A stretch of DNA of 64,000 bases from contig JAPLSQ010000122.1 of NCBI GenBank assembly GCA_026398535.1, forward strand, positions 1-64,000, written 5' to 3'. The DNA is from Candidatus Sumerlaeota bacterium. GTDB lineage: Bacteria; Sumerlaeota; Sumerlaeia; Sumerlaeales; Sumerlaeaceae. Below, piece by piece: positions 1-8,416 of this stretch (position 1 is the stretch's first letter; each line of letters opens with the position of its first letter). Below the pieces are notes generated by a model. The model saw only the letters and a list, made by a program, of their open reading frames with translations. It did no database searches and was not told the DNA's origin. Position numbers and translations under genes: made by a program.

Positions 1-435
1 TTCCGCCGTTTCCTTGACATTCTCGGGATCGCCGTATTTCAGAACAAGACGCAACTGGTCATTGACGGGGGTTTCGGCGGGCTGAGAGCTTAGGAAAGAC
101 ACTTGGATGCCGCGTTGCTGATATATCCATGTGTACGGGGGAAGTTTGCTGGGTTTCTTGTTGCCGAGCATCTGGGCAAGGTCCGATTGTTGCATGAAAC
201 GGCCTGACGGATTCCAGATAAGCCGGAACGCATCGGGCTTTCCATACTTGTCGTAGATTTCCTTCTGTGCGGGTGTCAGGTTCTTAATATTGGGCCATTT
301 GGGCCCCGGTGTGACAATATTGACCGAGAACTTGGGATCAATCTTGATATCGTCCTCACAGGATGCGAGAAACAACAGTGATGCGAGAACGGCCAGCATC
401 GCCGGCAGACTCTTTGTGTTTATGATCATTTTCAT
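1..435 (-). CDS. Predicted lipoprotein, N-terminal part
   Basis: Reading leftward from the ATG at 435, 145 codons are open to the window edge, so the C-terminus is missing. The N-terminus is a lipoprotein signal: MKMIINTKSL, then a hydrophobic stretch ending in the lipobox L-A-S-C at about residues 24-27, followed by acidic residues (EDD). The exported part is hydrophilic and contains two similar short phrases, DKYGKPDAFRLIW and VLKYGDPENV, which look like repeats of one small motif. I do not recognise the family. No clear ribosome binding site precedes the ATG. The gene is divergent from the zinc-ribbon gene at 615. The lipoprotein call is from the sequence; function is unknown. Confidence 0.75.
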   Translation of the reverse strand, partial: MKMIINTKSLPAMLAVLASLLFLASCEDDIKIDPKFSVNIVTPGPKWPNIKNLTPAQKEIYDKYGKPDAFRLIWNPSGRFMQQSDLAQMLGNKKPSKLPPYTWIYQQRGIQVSFLSSQPAETPVNDQLRLVLKYGDPENVKETAE

Positions 436-534
436 GGCAAAAGAATGGTGAATGTGAAGGGCATGGTCATGCAAATGGTAATTACGTTCCGCGAATCAAC
501 GATCAAGTTTTGTGTTTTTCCAAACAGCTTGAAC

Positions 535-564
535 TTGCGCTTCATGATTTCAGAAACATATATA
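535..564 (+). promoter_or_regulatory. Candidate sigma-70 promoter for the zinc-ribbon/YkgJ pair
   Basis: TTGCGC (535-540) and TATATA (559-564) are separated by 18 bases within a locally AT-rich stretch of the 180-base divergent gap. A start site a few bases downstream would leave a leader of about 45 bases before the ATG at 615. It would exclude the further upstream in-frame ATG at 510. Position and match are only moderate. Confidence 0.25.
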
Positions 565-614
565 TTTTATGCGTCTGCTCAGAATTTCCTGCACACGCTC
601 GAACTGCAAGTGCA

Positions 615-890
615 ATGAATGCTGAAGAGAAACTGAAGGTCAACTTCACCTGCGTGAAGTGCCGCGGCAAAACGGCGCTGACCCGTGTGGTGCCCTTCAA
701 GCGGGCGCTGAGCGACGTTATATCCCAACCGATCAAACAGAGCCTGCCTGAGGTTTTTGGGACTTCCGGTCAGAAGTTCATATTGGTATCATGCGCCTTG
801 TGCGGATATACTGAAATTTATAATCTCGCCGCTTATGCTCTGCAATCCAAACCCGCGGAAGCCGCCAAGACTGTCCCGCGCGAAATTTGA
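615..890 (+). CDS. Small zinc-ribbon protein
   Basis: A 91-residue protein if started at ATG 615 (MNAEEKLKVNFTC). The open frame extends upstream to 510, but that part is rich in unlikely residues and overlaps a candidate promoter. Two CxxC pairs, FTCVKCRG near the start and VSCALCGYTE near the middle, form a zinc ribbon. Between them is the phrase GTSGQKFILVSC, familiar from small YpzJ-like zinc-ribbon proteins described as nucleic-acid binding. The stop codon overlaps a possible TTG start of the next gene (887), so the two are probably cotranscribed. Function beyond metal binding is not evident. Confidence 0.65.
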   Translation: MNAEEKLKVNFTCVKCRGKTALTRVVPFKRALSDVISQPIKQSLPEVFGTSGQKFILVSCALCGYTEIYNLAAYALQSKPAEAAKTVPREI

Positions 891-925
891 ACAGCATCAA
901 GCCGGGATATGTGAGCGGGCAATGC

Positions 926-2221
926 ATGACTGAACTTCATCTCCCGGAGGACATTTCATTTTCCTGCCACCAATGCGGATTGTGTTGCTCGATTTTTCCA
1001 AGTATTCCTCTTGATGATCTCAGCGCGCGCACGCTCCTACAGTGCGATCTTGAGCGTATTCCAGCGGCGCGCCAGCGCCTGACTGACATCAATGATGCCG
1101 TGGTTGCTGAACTACGCGGTGAAAGCGGGCTGGCTCTGCGCAAGTCTCCTGATGGCGCATGCGTTTTTCATCGCGAAGACAAACTGTGTGAGCTTCACCA
1201 TGTATACGGTGCGCAGACTAAACCTCAAACATGCAGGGACTTCCCCTTTCGTTATCGGGCCGCGCCTGACGGTGTTTACGTTGGATTGTCCTTTGTCTGT
1301 CCGTCGGTGCGGGCAAACGAGGGGGCGCCGATCACACAGCATAGACCGGCTTTGGAGGAAGCACGCGTGCCGGCTTTCGGAAAATCATCTGTCAGCGAAC
1401 CTGTCCTGTTGAATCCGCACATCAGCCTGTCCTGGAAACAATACCTTGCCATCGAAGAATGCATGATCCGCCTGCTTGCGGATCGGAGATTGCCACTCGG
1501 CCGCCGTCTTGTCGCGTGCAATATCCTTCTGGGTTTCTTGGATGGTTGGTTCAGAATAGCCCATGGCGCCCACGCGCCAATGGATGCCGCAAGATCCATG
1601 CCTGACAAGACGCTGGATGAGTTTCTGGCGGCAGTGAACCGTTCTGATTTCGCGGATATCCGGCGCGCTGCCTCGCGTTCCATCCGGTCGCCGCTGCTCA
1701 TACGAATGTTTCTTGGGATGGTAACGAGCTACGGGAATCTTGGCGGACAGCGCCCGAGGGGCAGGTGTGGTCTTGTGGCGGGGCTGATAGGGCAATATGC
1801 GCGCCACGCGCTTGGAACGGGGGGTGTCAGGTTGTCGCCGCTGGCATATCGCGCAACACACTCCCTGCTTAAGCATTCAATCTTTCCATCAGACGGACCG
1901 GCGCTTGAGCTTGTCGGCCGGTATCTGAGACATTGTGTGTTCCGCAAGGATCTCGTGCATGTGGGCACGCTCACAAACGGCCTGAACCGTATGATCATCA
2001 ATGCGGCCCTCATCCGCTGGTATTCGGCGGCGCTTGCCGGGTCGCGCCACCATGATGCGCCGACGTATGATGATTATTCAGACGCCGTTTTGAATGTTGA
2101 GAAGTATTATGGCTTTCATTCGCGGGTGTACCAGTACTTCTCGGAGCATGCCCTGCTTGATGAAATCATGTCGAATTTCATGGGGAGAAAAAATTATCCC
2201 TTCATCATGCTGGCGGACTAA
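926..2221 (+). CDS. YkgJ-family cysteine-cluster protein (FliB-like)
   Basis: The protein carries the CxxCxxCC signature at its N-terminus (CHQCGLCC), followed by ACVFH, KLCELH and TCRDFPFRY, the spaced cysteines that define the YkgJ/flagellin N-methylase-like family and are thought to bind zinc or an iron-sulfur cluster. The remaining 300 residues are alpha-helical and unassigned. The start is uncertain: TTG at 887 overlaps the previous stop, but ATG 926 (MTELHLPEDISFSC) has a GAGCGGG upstream and places the cluster at the usual distance from the N-terminus. Its stop TAA shares bases with the TAG of the convergent cardiolipin synthase gene. The substrate is unknown. Confidence 0.75.
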   Translation: MTELHLPEDISFSCHQCGLCCSIFPSIPLDDLSARTLLQCDLERIPAARQRLTDINDAVVAELRGESGLALRKSPDGACVFHREDKLCELHHVYGAQTKPQTCRDFPFRYRAAPDGVYVGLSFVCPSVRANEGAPITQHRPALEEARVPAFGKSSVSEPVLLNPHISLSWKQYLAIEECMIRLLADRRLPLGRRLVACNILLGFLDGWFRIAHGAHAPMDAARSMPDKTLDEFLAAVNRSDFADIRRAASRSIRSPLLIRMFLGMVTSYGNLGGQRPRGRCGLVAGLIGQYARHALGTGGVRLSPLAYRATHSLLKHSIFPSDGPALELVGRYLRHCVFRKDLVHVGTLTNGLNRMIINAALIRWYSAALAGSRHHDAPTYDDYSDAVLNVEKYYGFHSRVYQYFSEHALLDEIMSNFMGRKNYPFIMLAD

Positions 2222-3660
2222 AGGATGGGATCGAGAAGGCGGGCGGCGCGGACGGCTATTTTGAAAAACACGCCGCGTTTCGCATAGTCCTCGGCGGTAA
2301 CACGATGGCTGTTTTCAAAATCGCGGGTTAGCATTTCGGCAATTTCAGAGGCAAATCCGCGGTCGGCTGCGATCACGGTGATCTCGAAATTCAGGCGCAG
2401 GGAACGGTTGTCAAGATTGGCTGTTCCAACAGTTGCCGCCTCATCGTCGACAAGCAGCACCTTCTGGTGCAGAAAACCCGGCTGATAGCGGAAGATTTTC
2501 ACACCAGCCTGTTCACATTCTTGAATGAATGAAAAACTGGCGAGATAAACCAGTATGTGGTCGGGTTTCTGGGGCAGAAGGATGCGCACATCGACTCCGC
2601 GAAACGCTGCCAGCTTGAGAGCCGCGAGCACGGGCGCATTGGGCACGAAATACGGGCTGGCGATCCACACACGGTTGCGCGCGGCCTGAATCGACTGGAT
2701 AAAGAACATCTCGCAAACTTCCTTGTCGTCAGCCGGGCCTGTCGGCAGAACGAGCACATTCACGACAGGCTCGCTCTGGGCTGGCTGGCAGTTCCCCATG
2801 ATTCCAGGCAGTTCGCGGCATGCCCAATACCAATCGGCAATGAAAACGAGCTGGATGCACTGCACGGCCGGACCAGTGACACGAACATGGGTGTCGCGCC
2901 ATGGGCCGAGATGAGGATCCAGTCCAAGGTATTCATCTCCCACGTTATGCCCCCCGACAAATGCCACCCTTCCATCAACAATGACGATTTTGCGGTGATT
3001 GCGGAAGTTTAACTGAAAGCGGTTGTTGGGGCCGCGCGTAGTGCGGAAGGGCGAAACCTTGACGCCTTCCGATTTCAGCTCGTTCACATAACGGTTGGGC
3101 AGTGAATGCGATCCCACCTCATCGAAGAGCACAAAGATGCGCGTGCCCTCGCGCGCCTTGCGTATAAGGCGTGTTTTAAGCTCACGCCCCAGTTCGTCAT
3201 CACGGATGATGAAAAACTGAACAAGCACATAATCCTTTGCTTCATCAATGGCGGCAAAAATCGAGTCGAATGTGGCTTTTCCGTCCACAAGCAGTTCGAG
3301 GTTGTTGCCGCGGGTGAAGGGCATTTCACCAAGCGTCTCAAGCACGTGGAGATCGGCGCCAACCTTGCCTTCGAGACGCGCCTGCATTTGCGTGATTTGT
3401 GTCAGCGCCTCGTTGTAGCGGACATGGCTTTCCTCGTGGGCTGACCGCAGAGCTTCGACATATCCATTAAACTTGTTGCGCCCGAAAATCCAGTAAAGCG
3501 GCAGGGCCAGATAAGGGAACGTGCAGAGCGATATGGCCCATGCGATGGCGCCTTGCGGCGTGCGAACATCCATGATCGCGCGGAAAGCGGTAAGCATCCC
3601 GAGCAGATGAATTGCCGGTATGATCACCGTGAATATCTCAGTCAGATGCTTTTGAACCAC
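2218..3660 (-). CDS. cls: Cardiolipin synthase, phospholipase D type
   Basis: Joins two phosphatidylglycerols, or a related phospholipid pair, into cardiolipin at the inner membrane. Two N-terminal transmembrane segments (residues about 8-30 and 38-60) precede two HKD phospholipase D motifs: NHRKIVIVDGRVAFVGGHN near residue 222 and LHQKVLLVDDEAATVGTAN near residue 397. Length (480 residues) and the 'RTPQGAIAWAISL' membrane motif fit bacterial ClsA. It is convergent with the YkgJ-like gene (the two share CTAA at 2218-2221) and divergent from nuoJ. Both catalytic motifs are intact, so it should be active. Confidence 0.95.
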   Translation of the reverse strand: MVQKHLTEIFTVIIPAIHLLGMLTAFRAIMDVRTPQGAIAWAISLCTFPYLALPLYWIFGRNKFNGYVEALRSAHEESHVRYNEALTQITQMQARLEGKVGADLHVLETLGEMPFTRGNNLELLVDGKATFDSIFAAIDEAKDYVLVQFFIIRDDELGRELKTRLIRKAREGTRIFVLFDEVGSHSLPNRYVNELKSEGVKVSPFRTTRGPNNRFQLNFRNHRKIVIVDGRVAFVGGHNVGDEYLGLDPHLGPWRDTHVRVTGPAVQCIQLVFIADWYWACRELPGIMGNCQPAQSEPVVNVLVLPTGPADDKEVCEMFFIQSIQAARNRVWIASPYFVPNAPVLAALKLAAFRGVDVRILLPQKPDHILVYLASFSFIQECEQAGVKIFRYQPGFLHQKVLLVDDEAATVGTANLDNRSLRLNFEITVIAADRGFASEIAEMLTRDFENSHRVTAEDYAKRGVFFKIAVRAARLLDPIL

Positions 3661-3779
3661 ACAACACCTTTAAGCCTTAATCTGCGGGCGTGATGCCGCC
3701 AAACCACTTGACAGCATTCATCTACACGGCGTTGATTTGTGGCAATGATTATTCGACATCTGTTTCTGAAAAATCCCCG

Positions 3780-3795
3780 GTGAGCACGCGCTCAC
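3780..3795 (+). promoter_or_regulatory. Perfect hairpin directly 5' of nuoJ
   Basis: GTGAGC-ACGC-GCTCAC forms a 6-bp perfect stem with a four-base loop, ending one base before the nuoJ ATG at 3797. No Shine-Dalgarno sequence is visible outside it, so the hairpin covers the place where a ribosome would bind. It could tune translation, or be chance. Confidence 0.4.
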
Positions 3796-3796
3796 G

Positions 3797-4297
3797 ATGA
3801 GTCCGCAGACTGTGATATTTTACTGCCTTGCGGTCATTATCATATTATCCGCGGTCATTGCCACTTTTGCGCGGAATATCGTGAACGCGGCGTATGGTCT
3901 TTTTTTCACCCTGCTGGCGCTGGGCGGCGTTTATGTGCTTCTAAGGGCTGATTTTCTGGCTGTCACACAGATCGTCATATACGTGGGCGGCATCCTGGTG
4001 CTGCTTTTGTTTGGCATTCTGCTGACAAACAGGCGGCTCGAGGATTTGATCATATCAGGCCAACGTTCCAGTTTGTTGGGTGTTGTCATGGGATGCGTCA
4101 TTTTCGCCGTGCTATTGGCGATCATATTTTACGCGCGCTGGCCGCAATCTGAAAATGCGCAGCTTGAAGGCACTACCGCTCCGCTCGGTTATCTTTTACT
4201 GCAAAATTTTCTTCTGCCTTTTGAGTTCTCATCAATCACGCTGCTTGCGGCGCTCTTGGGCGCCTCATATCTTGTCCGGCCAAGCGAGAGGGATTAA
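3797..4297 (+). CDS. nuoJ: NADH-quinone oxidoreductase subunit J
   Basis: Membrane-arm subunit of respiratory complex I. The 166 residues contain five hydrophobic segments. The conserved core NIVNAAYGLFFTLLALGGVY and the TM3 motif QIVIYVGGILVLLLFGI, typical of NuoJ, are both clear. The start follows a hairpin with no obvious Shine-Dalgarno sequence. It is the first gene of a tight operon: its stop overlaps the nuoK start (TAATG). The usual upstream neighbours nuoH and nuoI are absent; the preceding gene is the divergent cls. Confidence 0.95.
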   Translation: MSPQTVIFYCLAVIIILSAVIATFARNIVNAAYGLFFTLLALGGVYVLLRADFLAVTQIVIYVGGILVLLLFGILLTNRRLEDLIISGQRSSLLGVVMGCVIFAVLLAIIFYARWPQSENAQLEGTTAPLGYLLLQNFLLPFEFSSITLLAALLGASYLVRPSERD

Positions 4298-4644
4298 TGA
4301 CTCTCGAAATCGGCCTTATCCATTACCTTGTTCTTGGAGCCATCCTGTTCGCGCTCGGTATTATTGGAGTGGTGACGCGCAGAAATGCCGTGGGCGTTCT
4401 AATCTCCATCGAAATCATCCTTAATGCCGCAAACCTCAACCTGATAGCTTTCGCGAAGCATGCAGCAAAAGGCCTGGCGTTGCCCGGGCTGCAGGGATCA
4501 GCGGGACTCGATGGTCAGGTATTCGCGATTTTCATCATATTGCTTGCGGCATGTGAGGCCGCGCTGGCTCTTGCCATCATCATCACCATCTTCAACAGGT
4601 TCGGCTCGATCGAAGTGGATTATGCCAACACGATGAGCGGATGA
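4297..4644 (+). CDS. nuoK: NADH-quinone oxidoreductase subunit K
   Basis: Three-helix membrane subunit of complex I, homologous to MrpC/ND4L. The glutamates expected in the helices are visible in ISIEIILNAANLN and LLAACEAALALAIII, both part of the proton path through the E-channel in characterised enzymes. A short insert (HAAKGLALPGLQGSAGLDGQ) lies between helices 2 and 3, as in several bacterial lineages. It overlaps nuoJ by one base and nuoL by four (ATGA), so expression is probably coupled. Confidence 0.95.
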   Translation: MTLEIGLIHYLVLGAILFALGIIGVVTRRNAVGVLISIEIILNAANLNLIAFAKHAAKGLALPGLQGSAGLDGQVFAIFIILLAACEAALALAIIITIFNRFGSIEVDYANTMSG

Positions 4645-6782
4645 GCGCGATGCCTTTGATTGCGTCTGCCATACTCATCATCAGCCTGCCCATCGCGGGC
4701 TTTTTCATGGAAGGATTATTCGGCAATCGGTTGCCGCGCAAGGGCGATTGGCTGGCGACGGGCATCATGGGCATTGTGCTCGGATTGTCACTGTGGGTGT
4801 TTTTCCAAGTGTTCAATGTGAACAGTCCCGATGCCGGCGCCCGCGGTAGCGCGGCATGGTTCAGCATGGCGGGTGATGGCGCTTATCTGTTCGCCGGTCT
4901 GATGATCGACAATCTCACGGCCATGATGCTCGTTGTTGTGAGCGTTGTCAGTTTCCTCGTACATCTGTACTCAGTCGGGTACATGCATGGTGATCCCAAG
5001 TATGTGCGCTACTACGCCGGGCTTCAGCTTTTCAGCGCCGCCATGCTTGGCCTTGTGCTGTCGGACAATCTTCTGACGCTCTATATAAGCTGGGAGATCA
5101 TGGGCTTCTGCTCGTACCTGCTCATCGGCCATTACTTTGAAAAGAAAAGCGCCGCGGACGCATGCCTGAAAGCGTTCATGACCACTCGCGTCGGTGATGT
5201 GCTCATGTTCCTCGGAATTCTGATCATTTTCTGGCGTGTGGGATCGTTGCGTTATGCGGATATATTCGCCGCAGTTGCCAGCGGGACATTGAGCGGCTCA
5301 TGGCAGGTGTGGGCGGGCCTCTTGCTGTTCGGCGGCGCCATAGGCAAGAGCGCCCAGTTTCCTCTTCATGTCTGGCTGCCCGACGCCATGGAAGGTCCCA
5401 CGCCGGTCAGCGCGCTCATCCATGCGGCGACCATGGTTGCCGCAGGAGTCTACCTGATGGCGCGCATGTACCTGCTGCTCACGCCCGAAGTGTTTCTGTC
5501 CATGGCTTATATAGGCGGCTTCACCGCCATCTTCGCGGCAACCATCGGTGTTGTCATGGACGATATCAAAAAGGTGCTGGCATACTCAACCATCTCGCAG
5601 CTTGGTTACATGATGCTCGGACTCGGCGTGGGCGGGTTTGTTCTGACCGGTTACACGGCTGGCGTCTATCATCTGACCACACACGCATTTTTCAAGGCAT
5701 GTCTTTTCCTTGGCTCAGGCAGCGTTATCCATGCCCTGCATACGCAATCCATGAGTGAGATGGGCGGATTGCGGAAGAAAATGCCGGTGACATTCGTGAC
5801 GTTTCTTATCGCGACACTTGCCCTGACTGGTATGCCGCCATTTTCCGGTTACTTCACAAAAGATTCGATCATCGCGTCCGCGATTGAGCTTGGGATGCGC
5901 CAGCCGCGTCATTGGGCGCTGGCTGGTTTCGCGGTTCTGGCGGCGTTTTTCACCGCTTTTTACATGTTTCGTCTGATTTTCCTGACCTTCTTCGGCCAGC
6001 CGCGAAACCATGACGCCCACCGCCACGCGCACGAAAGCGGCTGGGTCATGGCCCTGCCATTGATCATTCTCGCGCTGTTGAGCATTTATCCCATCGGCGG
6101 CGGACACGGCAACTGGTTTTGGTCGCGCAATCCCGCGCCGGCTCAAGAGTCGATCATTAATCACTACGGCCCGAAGTCACATAACCCGTCGGACATGGAT
6201 ACCGCCCCGCATGCGAAACAGCCGGACCATGACATCACGACACTTCGGCGGATGAATAATCCGAAACACGAAACGGACGGCACGCAAAATGACGAACATC
6301 TCGCCCATGCAGCCCATAATGCCGCCGTGACCGTTTCTCTGGCAGTGCTTGCATTGGGCATCGCGTTTGCCTGGTTGACATACATCAGGCGCGCCATCCG
6401 CGCTGAGGATGTGGCACGGCGTTTCGCCGTCATTCATCGCATCCTGCTGAACAAGTACTATATCGACGAATTCTACATGGCCTTTGTGGTCAGACCGTTT
6501 CTGAAGCTGTCGGCATTCATGGGCGGTTTTGACAAGTGGATCATCGATGGCTTGGTGAATCTTACGGGCATACTCACACGCGCCCTTGGCTGGCTTGTCG
6601 GATTGCATGACCGCGTTGTCGTCGACGGCGCGGTCAATGCTGTTGCCGACTCTGCCATGGCGGCAGGGCGCGCGGCAAGCCGGCTGCAAACAGGGCGCGT
6701 CAGCAATTATCTGATGGGCATCCTGCTGGGCATGGTATTTCTCGCGGGCTTCGCATTCTGGATTCTTGGCCGCACAGGTTAA
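4641..6782 (+). CDS. nuoL: NADH-quinone oxidoreductase subunit L
   Basis: Antiporter-like proton-pumping subunit at the distal end of the complex I membrane arm. At 713 residues it is about 100 longer than the E. coli protein. Core features are present: SVGYMHGD, the TM5 region SWEIMGFCSYLLIGHYF, the lysine-containing GKSAQFPLHVWLPDAMEG, and KKVLAYSTISQLGYM. The extra length is a hydrophilic, histidine-rich insert (residues about 455-550, with HDAHRHAHE, HNPSDMD and HLAHAAH) before the last helices, followed by the lateral-helix region. The insert may lie on one membrane face; its role is unknown. Confidence 0.95.
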   Translation: MSAMPLIASAILIISLPIAGFFMEGLFGNRLPRKGDWLATGIMGIVLGLSLWVFFQVFNVNSPDAGARGSAAWFSMAGDGAYLFAGLMIDNLTAMMLVVVSVVSFLVHLYSVGYMHGDPKYVRYYAGLQLFSAAMLGLVLSDNLLTLYISWEIMGFCSYLLIGHYFEKKSAADACLKAFMTTRVGDVLMFLGILIIFWRVGSLRYADIFAAVASGTLSGSWQVWAGLLLFGGAIGKSAQFPLHVWLPDAMEGPTPVSALIHAATMVAAGVYLMARMYLLLTPEVFLSMAYIGGFTAIFAATIGVVMDDIKKVLAYSTISQLGYMMLGLGVGGFVLTGYTAGVYHLTTHAFFKACLFLGSGSVIHALHTQSMSEMGGLRKKMPVTFVTFLIATLALTGMPPFSGYFTKDSIIASAIELGMRQPRHWALAGFAVLAAFFTAFYMFRLIFLTFFGQPRNHDAHRHAHESGWVMALPLIILALLSIYPIGGGHGNWFWSRNPAPAQESIINHYGPKSHNPSDMDTAPHAKQPDHDITTLRRMNNPKHETDGTQNDEHLAHAAHNAAVTVSLAVLALGIAFAWLTYIRRAIRAEDVARRFAVIHRILLNKYYIDEFYMAFVVRPFLKLSAFMGGFDKWIIDGLVNLTGILTRALGWLVGLHDRVVVDGAVNAVADSAMAAGRAASRLQTGRVSNYLMGILLGMVFLAGFAFWILGRTG

Positions 6783-6787
6783 AAAGT

Positions 6788-8416
6788 ATGACCATACCCC
6801 ACATATTATCCTGGATCGTTTTCCTGCCAATCGTCGCCATGGCGGTGATGGCGCTCATTCCGCAACGACTCGGTCCCGCACCGGTGCGCTGGGTCTCGTT
6901 GCTCACCACATTTGTTGTCTTCGCATTCAGTGTGATTCTGACAGTCAACTTCTACGCCATTCCCGCCGCCGAGCGCGCGGCGTTCATCGGTCTCAAGGGC
7001 GCGCAGTTTCCGGCGGGCGCCATGTCTTTTTACGAGGAGCGCGCGCGCTGGATAGGGGAGTATAACATTTGGTACCACCTGGGTGTGGATGGCTTGAGCG
7101 TCATCCTTGTGCTGCTCACGGGAATGCTTTCGTTTCTCGCTGTCTTCTCGGCATGGGGCATCAACAAGGCGGTCAAGGGCTTTCACATGATGTACATGCT
7201 GCTCATCACGGGCATGATGGGCACGTTTGTGGCGCTCGACATGTTTCTCTTCTATGTTTTCTGGGAAGTCATGCTCCTGCCCATGTATTTTCTCATCGGC
7301 ATCTGGGGCGGACCGCGCAAGGAATACGCCGCCATCAAGTTCTTCCTTTATACGCTCGCCGGGTCCATACTCATGCTGGCGGCCATCATTATTATCTACA
7401 TGAAGTATCACTCGTTCTCCATTCCAGAACTTGCCGCCAATCCGCCATTTCGGGACAACATGGCGCTGGCGCACGCGCTTTGGATTGGTTTCTTCATCGC
7501 GTTCGCGATCAAGATCCCCATGTTCCCGTTCCATACCTGGCTGCCCGATGCCCACGTCGAGGCCCCGACCGCGATTTCTGTCATCCTCGCGGGAGTTCTG
7601 CTCAAGATGGGCGGCTACGGCATCCTCCGCGTCAATTTCCCAATCTTCCCCGATTCCACGGAATATTTCATCGGTGTCATCGCTGTTTTCGGTGTCATCA
7701 ATGTGATATACGGCGCGTTTTGCGCCATGGCCCAGAAGGATTTCAAAAAGCTCGTTGCCTATTCATCGGTGTCGCACATGGGCTATGTGCTTTTGGGAAT
7801 GGCGGCGCTAAACGGCGAGGGAATGAACGGAGCCGTATTCCAGATGTTCAACCACGGCATATCGAGCGCCATGATGTTCCTTATCGTGGGCGTGCTTTAT
7901 GACCGCGCGCATCACCGTGAGATTGAGCGATTCGGCGGCATTGGCCTTCAAATGCCCCGCTATCTGACGCTTGCCATCGTCGGCTTTTTCGCGTCGCTGG
8001 GCTTGCCGGGACTGAGCGGATTCATCAGCGAGATCATGGTTTTCCTCGGCGCCTTCAAGTCACAGTCAACCGGTCTTGGCCCGCAGGCATTCGGCTGGGT
8101 TTTCAGCATGAAGGCGCTGACCATGATTTCCGTTTTGGGCATCGTGCTGGGCGCGGCCTACCTTCTCTTGGCCATCCAACGTGTCTACCTTGGCAAATCC
8201 AAGAGCGAGTATGCGAACTTCCCCGACCTGAACAGGTATGAATACGCATCGCTCGTGCCGCTTGCGGTTGTGTCGATTCTACTCGGTGTCTGGCCAAGCC
8301 TTGCGCTGAACATTTTTAATGGGACGATGAACAGCATGCTTGGCATCTGGAGTGCCGGGGGAAGAATGGCGCCGGCGTTGCTGCCCGCGACGTCCAGCAT
8401 CGCAGGGATGCAATGA
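6788..8416 (+). CDS. nuoM: NADH-quinone oxidoreductase subunit M
   Basis: Second antiporter-like subunit of the complex I membrane arm (542 residues). Diagnostic segments are NIWYHLGVDGLSVILVLL, FWEVMLLPMYFLIGIWGG with the TM5 glutamate, KIPMFPFHTWLPDAHVEAP with the channel lysine, and KKLVAYSSVSHMGYVLLG. It starts five bases after the nuoL stop and ends overlapping nuoN by four bases. Long reverse-strand open frames across this gene are shadows. Confidence 0.96.
   Translation: MTIPHILSWIVFLPIVAMAVMALIPQRLGPAPVRWVSLLTTFVVFAFSVILTVNFYAIPAAERAAFIGLKGAQFPAGAMSFYEERARWIGEYNIWYHLGVDGLSVILVLLTGMLSFLAVFSAWGINKAVKGFHMMYMLLITGMMGTFVALDMFLFYVFWEVMLLPMYFLIGIWGGPRKEYAAIKFFLYTLAGSILMLAAIIIIYMKYHSFSIPELAANPPFRDNMALAHALWIGFFIAFAIKIPMFPFHTWLPDAHVEAPTAISVILAGVLLKMGGYGILRVNFPIFPDSTEYFIGVIAVFGVINVIYGAFCAMAQKDFKKLVAYSSVSHMGYVLLGMAALNGEGMNGAVFQMFNHGISSAMMFLIVGVLYDRAHHREIERFGGIGLQMPRYLTLAIVGFFASLGLPGLSGFISEIMVFLGAFKSQSTGLGPQAFGWVFSMKALTMISVLGIVLGAAYLLLAIQRVYLGKSKSEYANFPDLNRYEYASLVPLAVVSILLGVWPSLALNIFNGTMNSMLGIWSAGGRMAPALLPATSSIAGMQ

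Noticed and set aside
6806-7555. Minus-strand open frames within nuoL/nuoM (up to 249 codons)
   Set aside because: Highly charged, antisense to well-conserved membrane proteins; no supporting signals.
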